Source: Wurfbainia villosa (Eukaryota; Streptophyta; Magnoliopsida; Zingiberales; Zingiberaceae). From it: 64,000 bases of DNA. Below, in pieces: positions 11,533-22,531 of this stretch (its first letter is position 1; each line of letters starts with the position of its first letter). A program made the position numbers and the translations under genes. A model generated the notes under the pieces. That model saw only the letters and a program-made list of their open reading frames with translations. It ran no database searches and had not been told where the DNA came from. The stretch covers positions 85,733,174 to 85,797,173 of the forward strand of contig CM045991.1 in NCBI GenBank assembly GCA_025175895.1, given 5' to 3'.

Positions 11533-11550
11533 ACCTATTTCAAAAAAAAA

Positions 11551-11625
11551 TTGTATTTGTCTTATATGTGGATGACATTTTACTTATAATAAATATTCAA
11601 GATCTATTATATGAAACCAAGTCAT
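11551..11625 (+). pseudogene. Ty1/copia reverse transcriptase scrap
   Basis: A 75-bp fragment reading VFVLYVDDILL then NIQDLLYETK, that is, the catalytic YVDD box (11565-11576) and following residues of a copia RT. It sits between the LINE poly(A) tract and an A LTR fragment. It is probably a remnant of an older copia element into which the LINE and/or family A inserted. No other part of that element is seen. Confidence 0.75.
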
Positions 11626-12133
11626 TATTGGTGCAATCGGCCTAGATCACGACTGACCAGACTCGAGTTTAACTCGAGTAGTATTTTGATGTTTGACAAA
11701 ATGATTGATAATGTGATTATCATGGAAGTTCAAGTCATGGGTACTTAGCAATTGAGAAGTCCAAGCATGGTCTTGACATGGAAAGTCCAAGCATAGATCT
11801 TGGTGTGAAAAGTCCAAGCATGGGTCTTGACAATGATAAAGTCCAAGTCATGGGCACTTGGAAATTAGAAAGTCCAAGCATGGGTCTTGGCAATGGTAAA
11901 GTCTAAGTCATGGGTACTTGGCAAGGAAAGTCCAAAGGTATAGTCTTGGCAGCATAAGTCCAAGTGTGTAGCCTTAGCAGCGTAAAGTCTAAGTGAACTT
12001 TGGCGGTGAAAGTCCAAGTATGGATACTTGGCAATTGAAAAGTCCAAGGGTGTGATATTGGCGGCGTAAAGTCCAAGTTGTAGTTGTGGCAGCATAAGTT
12101 CATTGTTTGGCGACGTAAAGTCCAAGCGTTTGT
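11626..12133 (+). repeat. Family A LTR fragment
   Basis: Starts TATTGGTGCAATCGGCC, a near-match to the LTR start, and contains a long hairpin array (about 11720-12130). It is cut off at 12133, where the Athila-like LTR begins, so only the 5' U3 part survives. Confidence 0.8.
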
Positions 12134-13535
12134 TGATGCACACAAACACGACCTCAAATCTCGTGATGGAGACTGTCGAGGACTCGAAGTGCGTTCTCGT
12201 GCTCAACGCCCACAAGTGCATGGATGTCGTCAAGTAATAAAAAGATTATCGATCCTACAGGGACTAAGATTCAAGTACCGATTTGCTCAGTGGATGTTAT
12301 TGTTCGGGACTAGACTCTAAAGGTTGCAATTAGGAGGGTTGTCAGCGGTCCTAACTCGAATATGGTGTCACACGGAGGAAAAGAAGGGTCGCTATGGGTC
12401 TTTAAATGGATTCTAGAATTTCGGTTTTGTTTGTGTGTCGCGGAACACGTTGTCAATTGGGTTTTGCTTAGGTTTCTAGTTATGGTTTTGTGGAAAGGAC
12501 ATCATACACTCCCCCGATGAGCCTTCGCGTCTATTGGAAGCTACCTCTACCATCCCAGGTCAACCCCTGGCTTTAGGACGGGATAGTCGGTACGAGGATG
12601 TCGAATCGATCCCTGCGACGAGTCAAAAACGAGGCTCATTTCCTACTCTATCGCATCCTTCTACCCACAATTACCAGCGATGAGGCCAACCCTTAGGTCC
12701 CTCTTTAATTCCCCTAAATCTTTGATACAAGGGTTGTCACCCCTCGTATCAGCTAAGCACATTGACTAGAAAACCAAAACGATAACTATAGATCTAAACC
12801 AAAACACCAATTGCAAATATAAATTCAAGAATGAAAAGATATTTGAATTAACATATTCCGACTCAACACAAACTACTCTCTAATCCTAGAATCAGAGAGT
12901 CTACTCTATAGATACGAGAGAAGAAACACAAGACATGATCATATCCGTATAAACAATAAAATTTATGCAAAGAATAGGATTTACAATGCAATGTAGGTCT
13001 TCTCCTCGGCATTGAAGTACAGAATCTTGACCTCCAGTGGCGTTCTTCCTCCCCGTTGCGAGTTCCCGAAGCTTTTCAGGGCTTCGGAGTGTCGTCCCAA
13101 TTGTCGTGCCTCTCTCCTAGGCTTTGGGCGGAGCTTTCCTTATACAGACATCACGTCGGATCACTGCGAAATCTTGAAAAAACCCTAGTCGCGTCAATTT
13201 GCTGGGCCACCACACGGCCGTGTGAAAACACATGGTCTGGCCGTGTGTTAGGCTATGACAGTTGTTTTTCGCCCTCTGATCATGGTCGTGTGTGGGCACA
13301 CACCCTGATGTGTTCCCTTCTGCGTCCAACTACCAAATGTCTTCTTTTGCTTCGAAATTGCACCGTTTTTCCTATGAAATGCTATGCTGCACACAAAAGT
13401 AAATAGAGTAGATCTCCGAAATCGAAAATAGGAAATTCATGCAACATAATGTAAAATATGCATGAAACGAATATAAAATGCTATGAGATGTGAGCGAAAA
13501 TTACTCCTAAAACCCTATATGTTTTGCTCACATCA
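12134..13535 (-). repeat. Athila-like 3' LTR
   Basis: 1402 bp, TGATGC at the low-coordinate end and CACATCA at the high-coordinate end on the plus strand. It is bounded by the PPT complement at 13536-13549. It is homologous to 18995-20192 over most of its length. It contains the palindrome CACACGGCCGTGTG near 13211. The TATA region seen in the other LTR is mutated here (about 13138). Confidence 0.88.
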
Positions 13536-14499
13536 ATTCTCCCAAACTTAAATCTTTGCTTTTCCTCAAGAAAATCTCACTGCCATGAAATTTTAAAAGG
13601 TATTGTTCCATGCTTAGCATGTTAACTAGATTTATCAAGTGGTATTTGCAATCAAAGCAAAATAGATATGTTCTAGAAATTCACTAAGTTAGCTCCTCGT
13701 GCTCGTGCTAAGCGAATCTTCTTACGGGATACTCGTTCCATGGTGAGTTAATTCATCATCCTATAGCTTTCCTAAGGTCTCCAGCTCTTAGGCACTTACC
13801 TGCCCAAAGCGAGGGTCATTCCCTAGATCTAGCACAAAGTCTCAAAGGCGTGCTCGGTATTGAGAGAAATTGGTAGGTGTTTCTCCAATAACCTAACTCG
13901 GTCTCAAAGGGGTACCTAACCATTTCCACCCACGACAACTATTTTTTATCCCTCATAATTTTTTTTCTTCTTTCTTTTCTTTTTCATTTCTTTTTCTCTC
14001 TCTCTTTTTTCTTTTATTTTTCAGCTCACTGGGATTTTGATTTTTTTTGAATGGGCTTACACAATCCGAGCATCTCTAGTAACTAAAATGCTAAACTAGG
14101 GGTCACCTATGGATTCCAAAGTACTAGACTACTGAGATGAATCATAACTAGGTATGTACTAAACTCTCCCTTTCAGAAAGTTTTTCATGTGTATGTGTAA
14201 AATAAAAGTTAACCAGTGTTAGTCTAGAATATTCATTTAAAGCCAATAAAATAAAATACCACGAGATAAATGAAATTACACTACTCATGGAAATAACTCA
14301 TGAAGAAGACTTTTAAAAATACTACTGAGGCAACTTATAGGTAGTAAAAACTAAGTGCTAAAAGAAACTAAACAACTAATGCATGAATAAATGAATGCTA
14401 ACCAAAATGCAAACATTAGGAAAGAAACTACTGCTAGAAACAAAACAAAACTTGGGGTCCCTCCCCCCCATACTTAAGTGAAGCATACCTTTAGTATGC
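13536..14499 (-). other. Athila-like PPT and non-coding tail
   Basis: The minus-strand PPT reads AAGTTTGGGAGAAT next to the 3' LTR. Around 13965-14020 there is a long pyrimidine tract (purine on the coding strand). No open frame of note. Confidence 0.7.
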
Positions 14500-16034
14500 T
14501 AGACGAGGTGGAAAGTCTGGTAGCCTCGGCATCTCGGGGTCCTAGGAGAACCTGTTGTTGAGCCACTGATGCCACATGTACATGTGGTCGATCTGAGAGA
14601 TGGTGGATGCAACGGTTGCTCGGTGCTATTCCTCCCTAGCCCACTATGCCTTCTGGGCTCACATATGCTGTCGCATCTCCTGATGGTAGGTCTCCTTCGC
14701 ATGGCGATGGGTAGCCTCTTCCTGGAAGTAGATGCGGGCCTCGTCGTAGAACTCCTCAGCGGGTTGGAAGTGCTCCCGGAAGCCCTAAAACTCCTCCTGC
14801 ATGTAGGCACTCTGCTCCTCCCATCGTTGTCTCTGTGTCTACTGCTCGGCATATATGTCGTCGAGGTGCGATCGAAACTCCAAAAAATCATAGGTAGATG
14901 TACCTGTATCCTGCTCAAAAGTAGAAAAAGGTGGTGGTGTAGGTGTAGGCTCATGTCGATGTGGACTAGGTGGGCTCCTATGCATGTGTAGACTGGAGGG
15001 AGAGTAATGCAAAGGGGGAGAGATGGGCACCAATGTGGATGGTCTCTCATATGGAGGGGACTACACTATCAGGTTTAAGCGCCAGTTGGCACATGTGGTG
15101 ATGGTGAATGCGATCGAGTCGGGAGCCTAAGGGTCGTCAGGTTTTTCCTTACAACGCATAAGGAGTGTCCTTCTCTTACAATCATCTTCATGGCCATACA
15201 CACTCCCAGGTCGATCCTAGGGCTCCCCTCTATGCTATCTAGTGCAGTGTAGTCGTACCCCATACTATGGCAAATGTGGGTGAGCAGGCCCCCCACATTA
15301 ATCTCTCCTCTCGCTGCTTTGCCCATTTTCACTAAGTGTCTAATAAAATGGGACCCTACATCGATGCTACTCCTTTCTTGTAGCATGTTCCATAGGCAAA
15401 GCAGCTTGCTAGCTCTCACTACACCATCACTCTCCCCATAACCAAAAATAGTACTTGCCATGATTCGATGGAGGTATCGGAAAATGGGGTTTTGGAGGCG
15501 TGATGCTTTGGCTCTAGAAGGGTCGTAAGCTTGCTCTCCTGTCAATTCAATCCAAAAGATTCGAGAGTTAAACCCAATAGGGGTTCTTCTCTCTCCCCCA
15601 CTAGGCAAGCCTAAGCATGTATTCCATTTGTGTAGTGTCCATTCATGCTCAATGTTAAATATCCTAAATGTAATCCTTCCCTCTTCGCTCTCTCTACCCG
15701 TTAAAACTTCGGCTTCTAAAGAACTTAAAAATTCTAAAACTACCCTAGGATAGGTTGGGTGTCTTATCCCCATTATCTCTCCCCACCGTATTTTTGCAAA
15801 TAGGGCTTGAATGTCACCCAACAACCCTAAGGATTCTAGTAAATCCTCATCCAGATACCTAGTTGCAGTGATTTTACGAGTAAAAAGTATGTTATATCTA
15901 TCCCTATGCTCATTGTTGCGAAAAAGAAAGGTTGGTAGGGTGTTACCTTCCTCTGGAGCTTGAGGGGCGTCGATTCTCCTTCCTCGTCGCTCCAAAGCAC
16001 TGGATCGAGATACCACTTGCTTGGTCCTCCTCAT
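14500..16034 (-). pseudogene. Athila ORF1-type protein (downstream ORF), broken
   Basis: Plant Athila elements carry an extra ORF after pol, of unproven function and often discussed as env-like. The main frame, 15075-16034 (319 codons, ATG at 16034), has the typical features: a basic N-terminus, FRNNEHRDRYN, IRHPTYPRVVLEFLSSLE, FNIEHEWTLHKWNTCLGLP, then KMGKAARGEINVGGLLTHI. After a frameshift the C-terminal part continues at 14839-15033 (Pro/His-rich, then STYDFLEFRSHLDDIYAEQ) and runs on with stops to about 14500. No clear transmembrane segment is visible. The shift and stops make it non-functional as read. Confidence 0.8.
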
Positions 16035-16559
16035 CCTTGCTTCTTTTGGCTTCCTTGAAGGTTGGAAAAGCTTCTAGGTGGTGGGGATGAAAGATCCACA
16101 CGACTAGGGCAAGAAAAATTGAAACACACGGTGCGTTTGGGGCAAAAATGCACGGCATGCCCTTTTTAACCTCGCACGACATGGCCATGTGAAAACACAC
16201 GGTCAGACCATGTGCGCCTCGGGTTAGTCGAGCACGGGCGTGGGAAAACACACGGCCAAACCATGTGTCTCCTATTTCTCTCCTTTTGTGCACAACGGTC
16301 TGAATTTTCTCACACGCTTCGCCGTGTAAGCTAAAAATTGATTTTATTTTTACCTAGCAAGTTCTTTTTGGTCCTAATGCTAAATGAAATGGAAATCAAA
16401 GTTCAAATTAACCAAATGAATGCAATACAATCAAAAGAAAACCTAAAAAACTAAACTTGGGTTGCCTCCCAAGAAGTGCTTTGTTTAAGGTCGTTTAGAT
16501 CGATCATACTCCATTATCAACCTCGCTCTGGAGGTTATGTGAACCTCCATTCATCCGTC
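16035..16559 (-). other. Spacer between protease and ORF1 with conserved hairpin
   Basis: On the minus strand it contains CTTGGGAGGCAACCCAAG (16456-16473), a 6-bp stem with a 6-nt loop that I recognise as a recurrent motif after pol in Athila-like elements. It normally lies downstream of integrase; here it follows the protease region almost directly. CACACGG/CCGTGTG-type palindromes lie at 16190-16260. Confidence 0.65.
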
Positions 16560-17491
16560 TCGATGTCTTTATATACGATTTCCTCCTTAGCTCTAGTTGG
16601 AATCACGTACTTCCCTGACGCGGGTCCGTGACCTCCCATACCAGCAAAGCTCAAATTCCATCTCATCCTCTCCCACTTTTAAGGTCAGCTTGTGATTCCT
16701 TACATCAATGACCATTCCGGTAGTTGCTAAAAATGGTCGCCCAAGGATGACAGGTATCTCGGATCCTCTTCCATCTCCATGACCACAAAGTCAGTTGGAA
16801 GTGTAAAGTCCCCCACCTTTACAGGCACATCTTCTAGAATCCTCAAGGGGTATCGGTATGTGTGGTCAGCCAGCTGCAATGTCATAGTGGTGAATTTTAA
16901 ATTTCCTAACCCTAGCTTTTTGCATAAGGTATAGGGTATCAGGCTTACACTCGCGCCCAAGTCATAGAAGGCTTTTCTAATCAGGGTTGTCCCTATATAA
17001 CATGGAATATAGAAGCTCCTCGGATCTTTTAGTTTCTAAGAGGTCTCGTTCCGGAGAATAGCGCTCAATTCCTCCGTGAGGACCACTGTTTCAGCCTTTT
17101 CAACCTTCCTACGATGCGCCAGAATATCTTTCATGAATCTTGCGAACTGGGGCATTTGGTGCAGCGCTTCGAGTATCGGTACCTCTACTGAGATCAACTT
17201 CAGCATGTCCAGAAATTTACAAAACTCAGCATCCTTCTTCGCATTAGTCAACCGCTATGGGAATGGTACAGTAAGGGGTGGTTGAGTTTTTGTGAAAGGT
17301 TCCCAATTTATTTCTATGGATTCTTCCTTCTCGGTCTCCCTCAAAGGTTCCCACATTTCGGGTCTTAGCCCCTCTTCAGCAACTGACCGGCCTGGCATCT
17401 CTTTCAGAACCCTCCCACTTCGCAACATCACTGCCTTGCACTGCTCTACCCGATTAACCTCTTCCTTTCCTGGCATCTTCCCTGGTACCAT
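16560..17491 (-). pseudogene. Athila-like gypsy aspartic protease region, broken
   Basis: The protease would cleave the Gag-Pol polyprotein. One frame runs from 17491 to about 16727 with stops at 17255 and 17036. It includes KKDAEFCKFLDMLK, MPQFARFMKDIL, ETVVLTEELSAIL and KLKDPRSFYIPC, then the active site D-L-G-A-S (just upstream of 16950) and LGLG, ADHTYRYPLRILEDVPVKV and FVVMEM. A frameshift near 16730 is followed by FLATTGMVIDV, NHKLTLKVGEDEMEFEL, the C-terminal part of the domain. The catalytic DLGA is intact. RT sequence should follow but does not. Confidence 0.82.
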
Positions 17492-17499
17492 CGAGATAT

Positions 17500-18705
17500 G
17501 GTTTACAATATGAGCTACTTGAATCTCTAGTGACTTTTGTCAGTTGGCAAGATCCCTTACAAACGATCCTAACTCTTCGATCATCGTATCTGTCTGAGAA
17601 TATCGCCGCTGAAATTCAATATTTGCCTCCCGTTGCATTCGAATGAAGCTCTCTAGCATATTCTTTAGATGGGTGTCAGCCGGTAGTGGTTGTCCATTCC
17701 CTCCCGATTGTTGGAAACTTCCCGAATTATTCCTATAGGAAAAATTTGGGTGGTTCCTCCATCCGGGATTGGAAGTGCTGGAGTATGGATTATTGGCCTT
17801 TCGAGTTAGGTCGCCAACCGCATCACAATGCTCACTCTTCTCTTTTGGGCTTCCCTGCCCTCCACAGTATCCTCTCGATACACTGCTAGGTGGTTCACAA
17901 AGTTGACAGTATATCGTTCTGCTGCAGGAGCTGGGTGACTACATTCGGAAGCCCGTTGATGGTGGTTCTGGGCCACCTCCTTTATTAACTCCTCAACTTC
18001 CTCTATGGTCTTATTCATAAGTGCTCCTTCTGCGGCAGAATCGAGGGACATCTTTGTTGTGTACATGATCTCATTGTAGAAGATGTGGATCACCAACCAC
18101 CTTTCCAATCCATGGTGGGGGTATTGGTAGAGTAGCCCCTTGTAGCGATCCCAGGCTTCAAATAGAGACTCCCCCTCCTTCTGACGGAAGCTTGTGATCA
18201 GATGGCACATGTGAGCAGTCTTGCTTGGTGGGAAATATTTATTCAAGAACTGCTGCTCACATTGCTCCCATATAGTAATGCTTCCCGAAGGCAAGGAGTG
18301 AAGTCATGCCTTAGCCTTATCCCGCAATGAGAACGGGAATAGGCTCAGGCGGATCATGTCCACAGGGACTCCATTCATTTTCATCATCAAGCAGATCTCC
18401 AAGAATGACTCCAGGTGTCTGTTCGGGTCTTCAGTCGTAGCTCTCCCGAATTGACTCTACTGGGTCATATGTATGAGTGCTGGCTTTAGTTCAAAGTTGT
18501 TTGCCGAAATGGATGGTCCAGCTATACTCGGCCTAAATCCTCTAGCCCTAGGGGTTGCATAATCCCGCAAGGGTGGGCTACCTATATTCACTTCAGATGC
18601 ATCTTTGTCCTCCATCCTCTTCTGTTCAGCTTTCCGGCGGTGATAAGTTCGTTCGATTTCTAAATCGATCGAAATCAGACCTTCCGATCCTAAGCATCTA
18701 AGCAT
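17500..18705 (-). pseudogene. Athila-like gypsy gag, broken
   Basis: The capsid protein of a gypsy element (Retrotrans_gag family). Start chosen at 18705, giving an N-terminus with IDLEIERTYHRRKAEQKR. The same frame continues with in-frame stops (18457 and about 18300) into 17806-18294, which holds the conserved core: WEQCEQQFLNKYFPPSK, FRQKEGESLFEAWDRYKGLL, YPHHGLERW, AAEGALMNKTIEEV. Two of the stops are consistent with CAG-to-TAG and TGG-to-TGA changes. Sequence between 17500 and 17806 is disrupted, and no zinc knuckle is visible. Confidence 0.82.
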
Positions 18706-18971
18706 ACAAAGAATCGAGCCACAAAATTAGGAGTATTTACCTAAGGCTTAGAAATAAGAAATAAACTAATCTATCTAACTAATCAAAGAGCAAATAGGAA
18801 ATAGAGATTCACTGCTAAAATAAATTAAAAACTAAACCTAGATATGGAAAATCTAAAAATTCAGATAAAATAAAATAAAAAAAATAAAAATAAAAATAAG
18901 AAAGTAAATAAATCTAACCTAAGTTTGATCCAACTATCCACTTTCTTGATTCAATATCGAATCAATCAGTT
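18706..18971 (-). other. AT-rich 5' leader of the Athila-like element
   Basis: A-rich leader between PBS and gag (long AAATAAAA runs on the plus strand). No ORF or structure recognised. Confidence 0.6.
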
Positions 18972-18989
18972 CCAGGCAACGGCGCAAAA
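18972..18989 (-). other. Athila-like primer binding site
   Basis: On the minus strand the sequence TTTGCGCCGTTGCCTGGA begins a few bases after the LTR. It resembles the GCGCCGTTGCC-type site of Athila elements, usually assigned to Asp-tRNA, with a couple of mismatches. Confidence 0.7.
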
Positions 18990-18994
18990 AACTT

Positions 18995-20192
18995 GATGCA
19001 CACAAATACGACCTCAAATCTAGCGACGGAGACCGTCGAGGACTCGAAGCACACACTCGCACTCAATGCCCGCAAGTGCACGGATATCCTTAAGTAATAA
19101 AAAGACTATCGATCTCACAAGGACTGAGATTCGAGTACCGATTTGTTCAGTGGATGTTATTGTTCGGGACTAGATTCTAAAGGTTGCAATTAAGAGGGTT
19201 GTTGGCGGTCCTAACTCTAATACGGTGTCACACGAAGGAAAAGAAGGGTTGCTACAGGTCTTTAGATGGATTCTAGGATTTTGGTTTCATTTGTGTGTCA
19301 CGGAACACGTTGTCAATTGGGTTTTGCTTAGGTTTCTAGTTATGGTTTTGTGGAAAGGACATCATACACTCCCCTTATGAGCCTTCGCATCTATCGGAAG
19401 CTACCTCTGCCATACCAGGTCAACCCTTGGCTTTAGGACGAGATAGTCGGTACGAGGATGCCGAATCGATCCCTGCAATGAGTCAAAAATGAGGTACGTT
19501 TCCTACTCTATCGCATCCTTCTACCCACAATTAGTGGCGATGAGGCCAACCCTTAGGTCCTTCTTTAATTCCCCTAAATCTTTGATACGAGGGTTGTCAC
19601 CCTACGTATCGGCTAAGCACAGTGACTAGAAAACCAAAACAATAACTATAGATCTAAACCAAAACACCAATTGAAAATATAAATTCAAGAATGAAAAGAT
19701 ATTTGAATTAACATGTTCCGACTCAACACAAACTACTCCCTAATCCTAGAATCAGAGAGTTTACTCCATAGATACGAGAGAAGAAACACAAGGCATGATT
19801 ATATCCGTATAAACAATAGAATTTATGCAAATAATAGGATTTACAATGCAATGTAGGTCTTCTCTTCGGCGTTGAAGTGCAGAATCTTGACCTTCGACGG
19901 CGTTCTTCCTCCCCGTTGTGAGTTCCCGAAGCTTTTAAGGGCTTCGGAGTGTTGTCCCAGTCATCGTGCCCCTCCCCTAGGGTTTGGGTGGTGCTTTCCT
20001 TATATAGAAATCACGCCGGATCGCTGCGAAATCTTGAAAAACCCTAGTTGTGTCAATTTGCTGGGCCGCCACACGGTCGTGTGTCAGGTTGTGGAAGCTT
20101 TTTTCGCCCTCTTAACATTGTCGTGTGTGGGCACACGCCCTAGTCGTATTCTGTTCTGCGTCCAGCTGCCAAATATCTTCTTTTGCTTTGAA
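18995..20192 (-). repeat. Athila-like 5' LTR, outer end truncated
   Basis: Matches 12134 onward, starting TGATGCACAC next to the PBS. Homology stops after CTTTTGCTTTGAA at 20192, where a reversed family A LTR begins; about 200 bp of outer LTR is missing. On the minus strand a TATATAAG box lies around 19999-20007. Confidence 0.85.
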
Positions 20193-21350
20193 TGATTTCT
20201 TACTTCTTGCTTTGGTTTGCTCTTGAAGGTTTGGAATGCAGCAACAATCCCCTTCCAAAATCTCACCAAAAATCACTATTGAAATCCTCCTCAAGCTCCT
20301 CCTTTTATGCTTGTCTTGGGCTGATTCCGCGCCTAGCAGTCGACTGCTCTTACCCATCAGTCGAATGATCCTATAGCCGTTGTAAGACAACATCTTGATC
20401 CATGCTGGATAAGTTCCAATGGATACTCCATCAGTCGACTGTCAAACCCTATCAGTTGATTGATTAACAGACAGTCGAATCACTAGTCGAGCTGCCTTGC
20501 TTCTGTGGTCATTTCCACCTATAGCAGTCGACTGTCATCCCTTGTCAGTCGACTGATGGTGGATCAATCGACTGCCAACCCTTGACAGTCGACTGTTAGG
20601 CCACAAACCCTAGCCTAACACCAATCAACTAGCAATCGACTTGGACCAGTCGACTGATCCCTATATCAGTCGATTGACGTCGGGTAAAACCTCAAACAAC
20701 AAATTGTTTGAGCATCCGACCATCGGGTAAAACCTCAAACAACATGTTTGAGCATCTGACACTTGACCCTAGTCACTTGGCCAAGTTCACCTCTTCCATG
20801 AGGTTTAACCCAAGTATGATGCCCTCATACTTGCTAGACACCCTTAGCCTAGACCTAAGCCTTCTAGCCACCTCTACTAGCCTCACGCCTATCGGATCCC
20901 TCCAAGTCATCCATGACTTGTTCATCCATATGCTAGACTCCAGGTGCTTCCTTCAGCTATTGTCATGCTCTCGGTGTTTACAGCGCCAAGGTACATATGG
21001 ACTTACACTCCCAAGACTACCGCTTGGCCTTACGCCGCCACTCACCCCTTGGACTTCCCAAATGCCAAGTACCCATGACTTGGACTTTCACCGCCAATGC
21101 TACACACTTGGACTTACGTGGCCAAGGCTACACATTTGGTCTTCCCTTGCCAACTCTATGTTAGACTTCCAATGCCAAGCTCCATGCTTAGACTTTTACC
21201 GCCAAGGCTACACACTTGGACTTACATGGCCAAGGTTACATACTCGGTCTTCCCATGACAATCACATGTCATATGTTTTGTCAAACATCAAAATACTTCT
21301 CAAGTCAAACTTGAGTCCTGTAAATCTGATCTGGGTCAATTGCACCAATA
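20193..21350 (-). repeat. A-rev LTR, truncated
   Basis: Starts (minus) TATTGGTGCAATTG. The hairpin array is at about 20990-21260, AGTCGACT palindromes at about 20335-20690, and a TATA-like box (GCATAAAAGG) around 20301-20310. The 3' end is missing at the junction with the Athila-like LTR. Confidence 0.82.
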
Positions 21351-22531
21351 ATCTCCCCCTTTTTTATGTTTGACAAAACCACAAACACCTTTGAGTTAGG
21401 TGACCTAACTCAAGTCTACCAATTATCCCCAATTGGCAATTCTCACATCTTGTGAGAATTCCAACTAACCTCAATTGGTACATTCTCTCCCTTTTTGACA
21501 AACATCAAAAACGTCCTCCTCAAGGGTGTCAATGTCTCATATCCCAATGAGATCTTACAATCTCCCCCTTGGTTCAAAAACACATCTAGGATGCCTTCAC
21601 TCTTCCTAGTGATAACTTCCATATCACTTAAGAGAGGCAATCCCCCAATTCTCCTCCCATGAGGAGAAATACATCCATCATCCCAAGATGGATAACCTCC
21701 CCCTAAAGGCTTGCTCTCCCTTGATCATTGCACCAACAATGTCCTTGGAGAGTCCCTAAGCCAATAGGAACACTAAACAATTGAAATTAAAGGCAAAGTT
21801 TCAATATTGAATTTCACCTCCCTTAAAATTTGATACACACTCTAAACAATTCTCCTAATCCATATCCAATGGATTTTCACCCTTCTAATGCTTTCCAAAG
21901 CATATCCTAGGGTTAGGAGCAGTTAGAGAACCAAGACATAGCTGAACATGGGCCTAACATATCTTGTTTCGTAGTCGACTGATACCACCAATGATTTGCC
22001 CTTGACGCCAATGGACTGTCATCCATGGCAGTCGACTGATTTCTGTACTGTCTAAAAATCAGACTTCAGAAATAAAAATCCAAAATTCATAAGTAAAAAT
22101 ATGTATTTTGAAAAATCTTGAAAATTCATACATACATTACTTATAACAAATATTATGGGTGAAAAATATTTAAAAAATAAAATACCCATAAACTAGTGAG
22201 ATTGACACAAAGTTCAAAACTATTAAAATTTTCAATGTTTGACCCTACTTTGTGTCACCTCGTTCAATGGTGATTGCTATCAAAAGATAGACTTCACCAA
22301 GATTTTTCAAAATGGTTTTGAAATGATTTTAAAACACATAATTCCTTTTCCTAACATCTCACTTGTATCTAAGTGTATGAAACACATACAAGTCAAGTGT
22401 TCTTGTGAAATGTAGGTTTTGGTTATTTACGGTTTCATGCATTTTTCTAGGCAACACTATTTGATTCCCTTATGCATGGGACTTCATATCATATCATTGT
22501 CCTTAACTCAATTTTAATTAATGCATGAATG
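20193..22531 (-). mobile_element. A-rev: reversed partial family A element
   Basis: On the minus strand: internal tail 22531-21351, then LTR 21350-20193. The PPT complement (ATCTCCCCC) directly precedes the LTR start at 21350. The LTR lacks R/U5 beyond 20193. The internal tail begins at the point equivalent to about 26097 of A2. The look-alike ATTGTTGGTGCAAT is at 21740-21727. It lies head-to-head with A2. Confidence 0.82.

Larger units (their letters stand above)
3801..11550 (+). mobile_element. 5'-truncated L1-type LINE, split by A1
   Basis: A non-LTR retrotransposon remnant in two pieces, 3801-4706 and 10867-11550, separated by element A1. The left piece starts inside the reverse transcriptase just before the YADD box. 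The right piece has the zinc-binding region typical of plant LINE C-termini, then a non-coding tail with a (TG)n run and a 9-A tract at 11542-11550 that I take as the poly(A) tail. 5' truncation is usual for LINEs inserted by target-primed reverse transcription. The exact 5' end is uncertain by some tens of bases. Confidence 0.8.
12134..20192 (-). mobile_element. Athila-like Ty3/gypsy element with pol deleted
   Basis: Read on the minus strand: 5' LTR 20192-18995 (its outer end is lost), PBS 18989-18972, gag 18705-17500, protease 17491-16560, hairpin spacer, ORF1 16034-14500, non-coding tail with a purine-rich strand, PPT 13549-13536, 3' LTR 13535-12134. RT, RNase H and integrase, normally between protease and ORF1, are absent. 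The protease region runs within a few hundred bases into the spacer that precedes ORF1. It is therefore a non-autonomous deletion derivative. Internal stops and frameshifts show further decay. Confidence 0.85.

Noticed and set aside
13056..13406. 116-codon plus-strand frame in the Athila LTR (also 19872-20195)
   Set aside because: Inside the LTR and not maintained in frame between the two LTR copies.
14569..14991. 140-codon plus-strand frame
   Set aside because: Antisense shadow of the Athila ORF1 C-terminal region, which matches the family on the minus strand.
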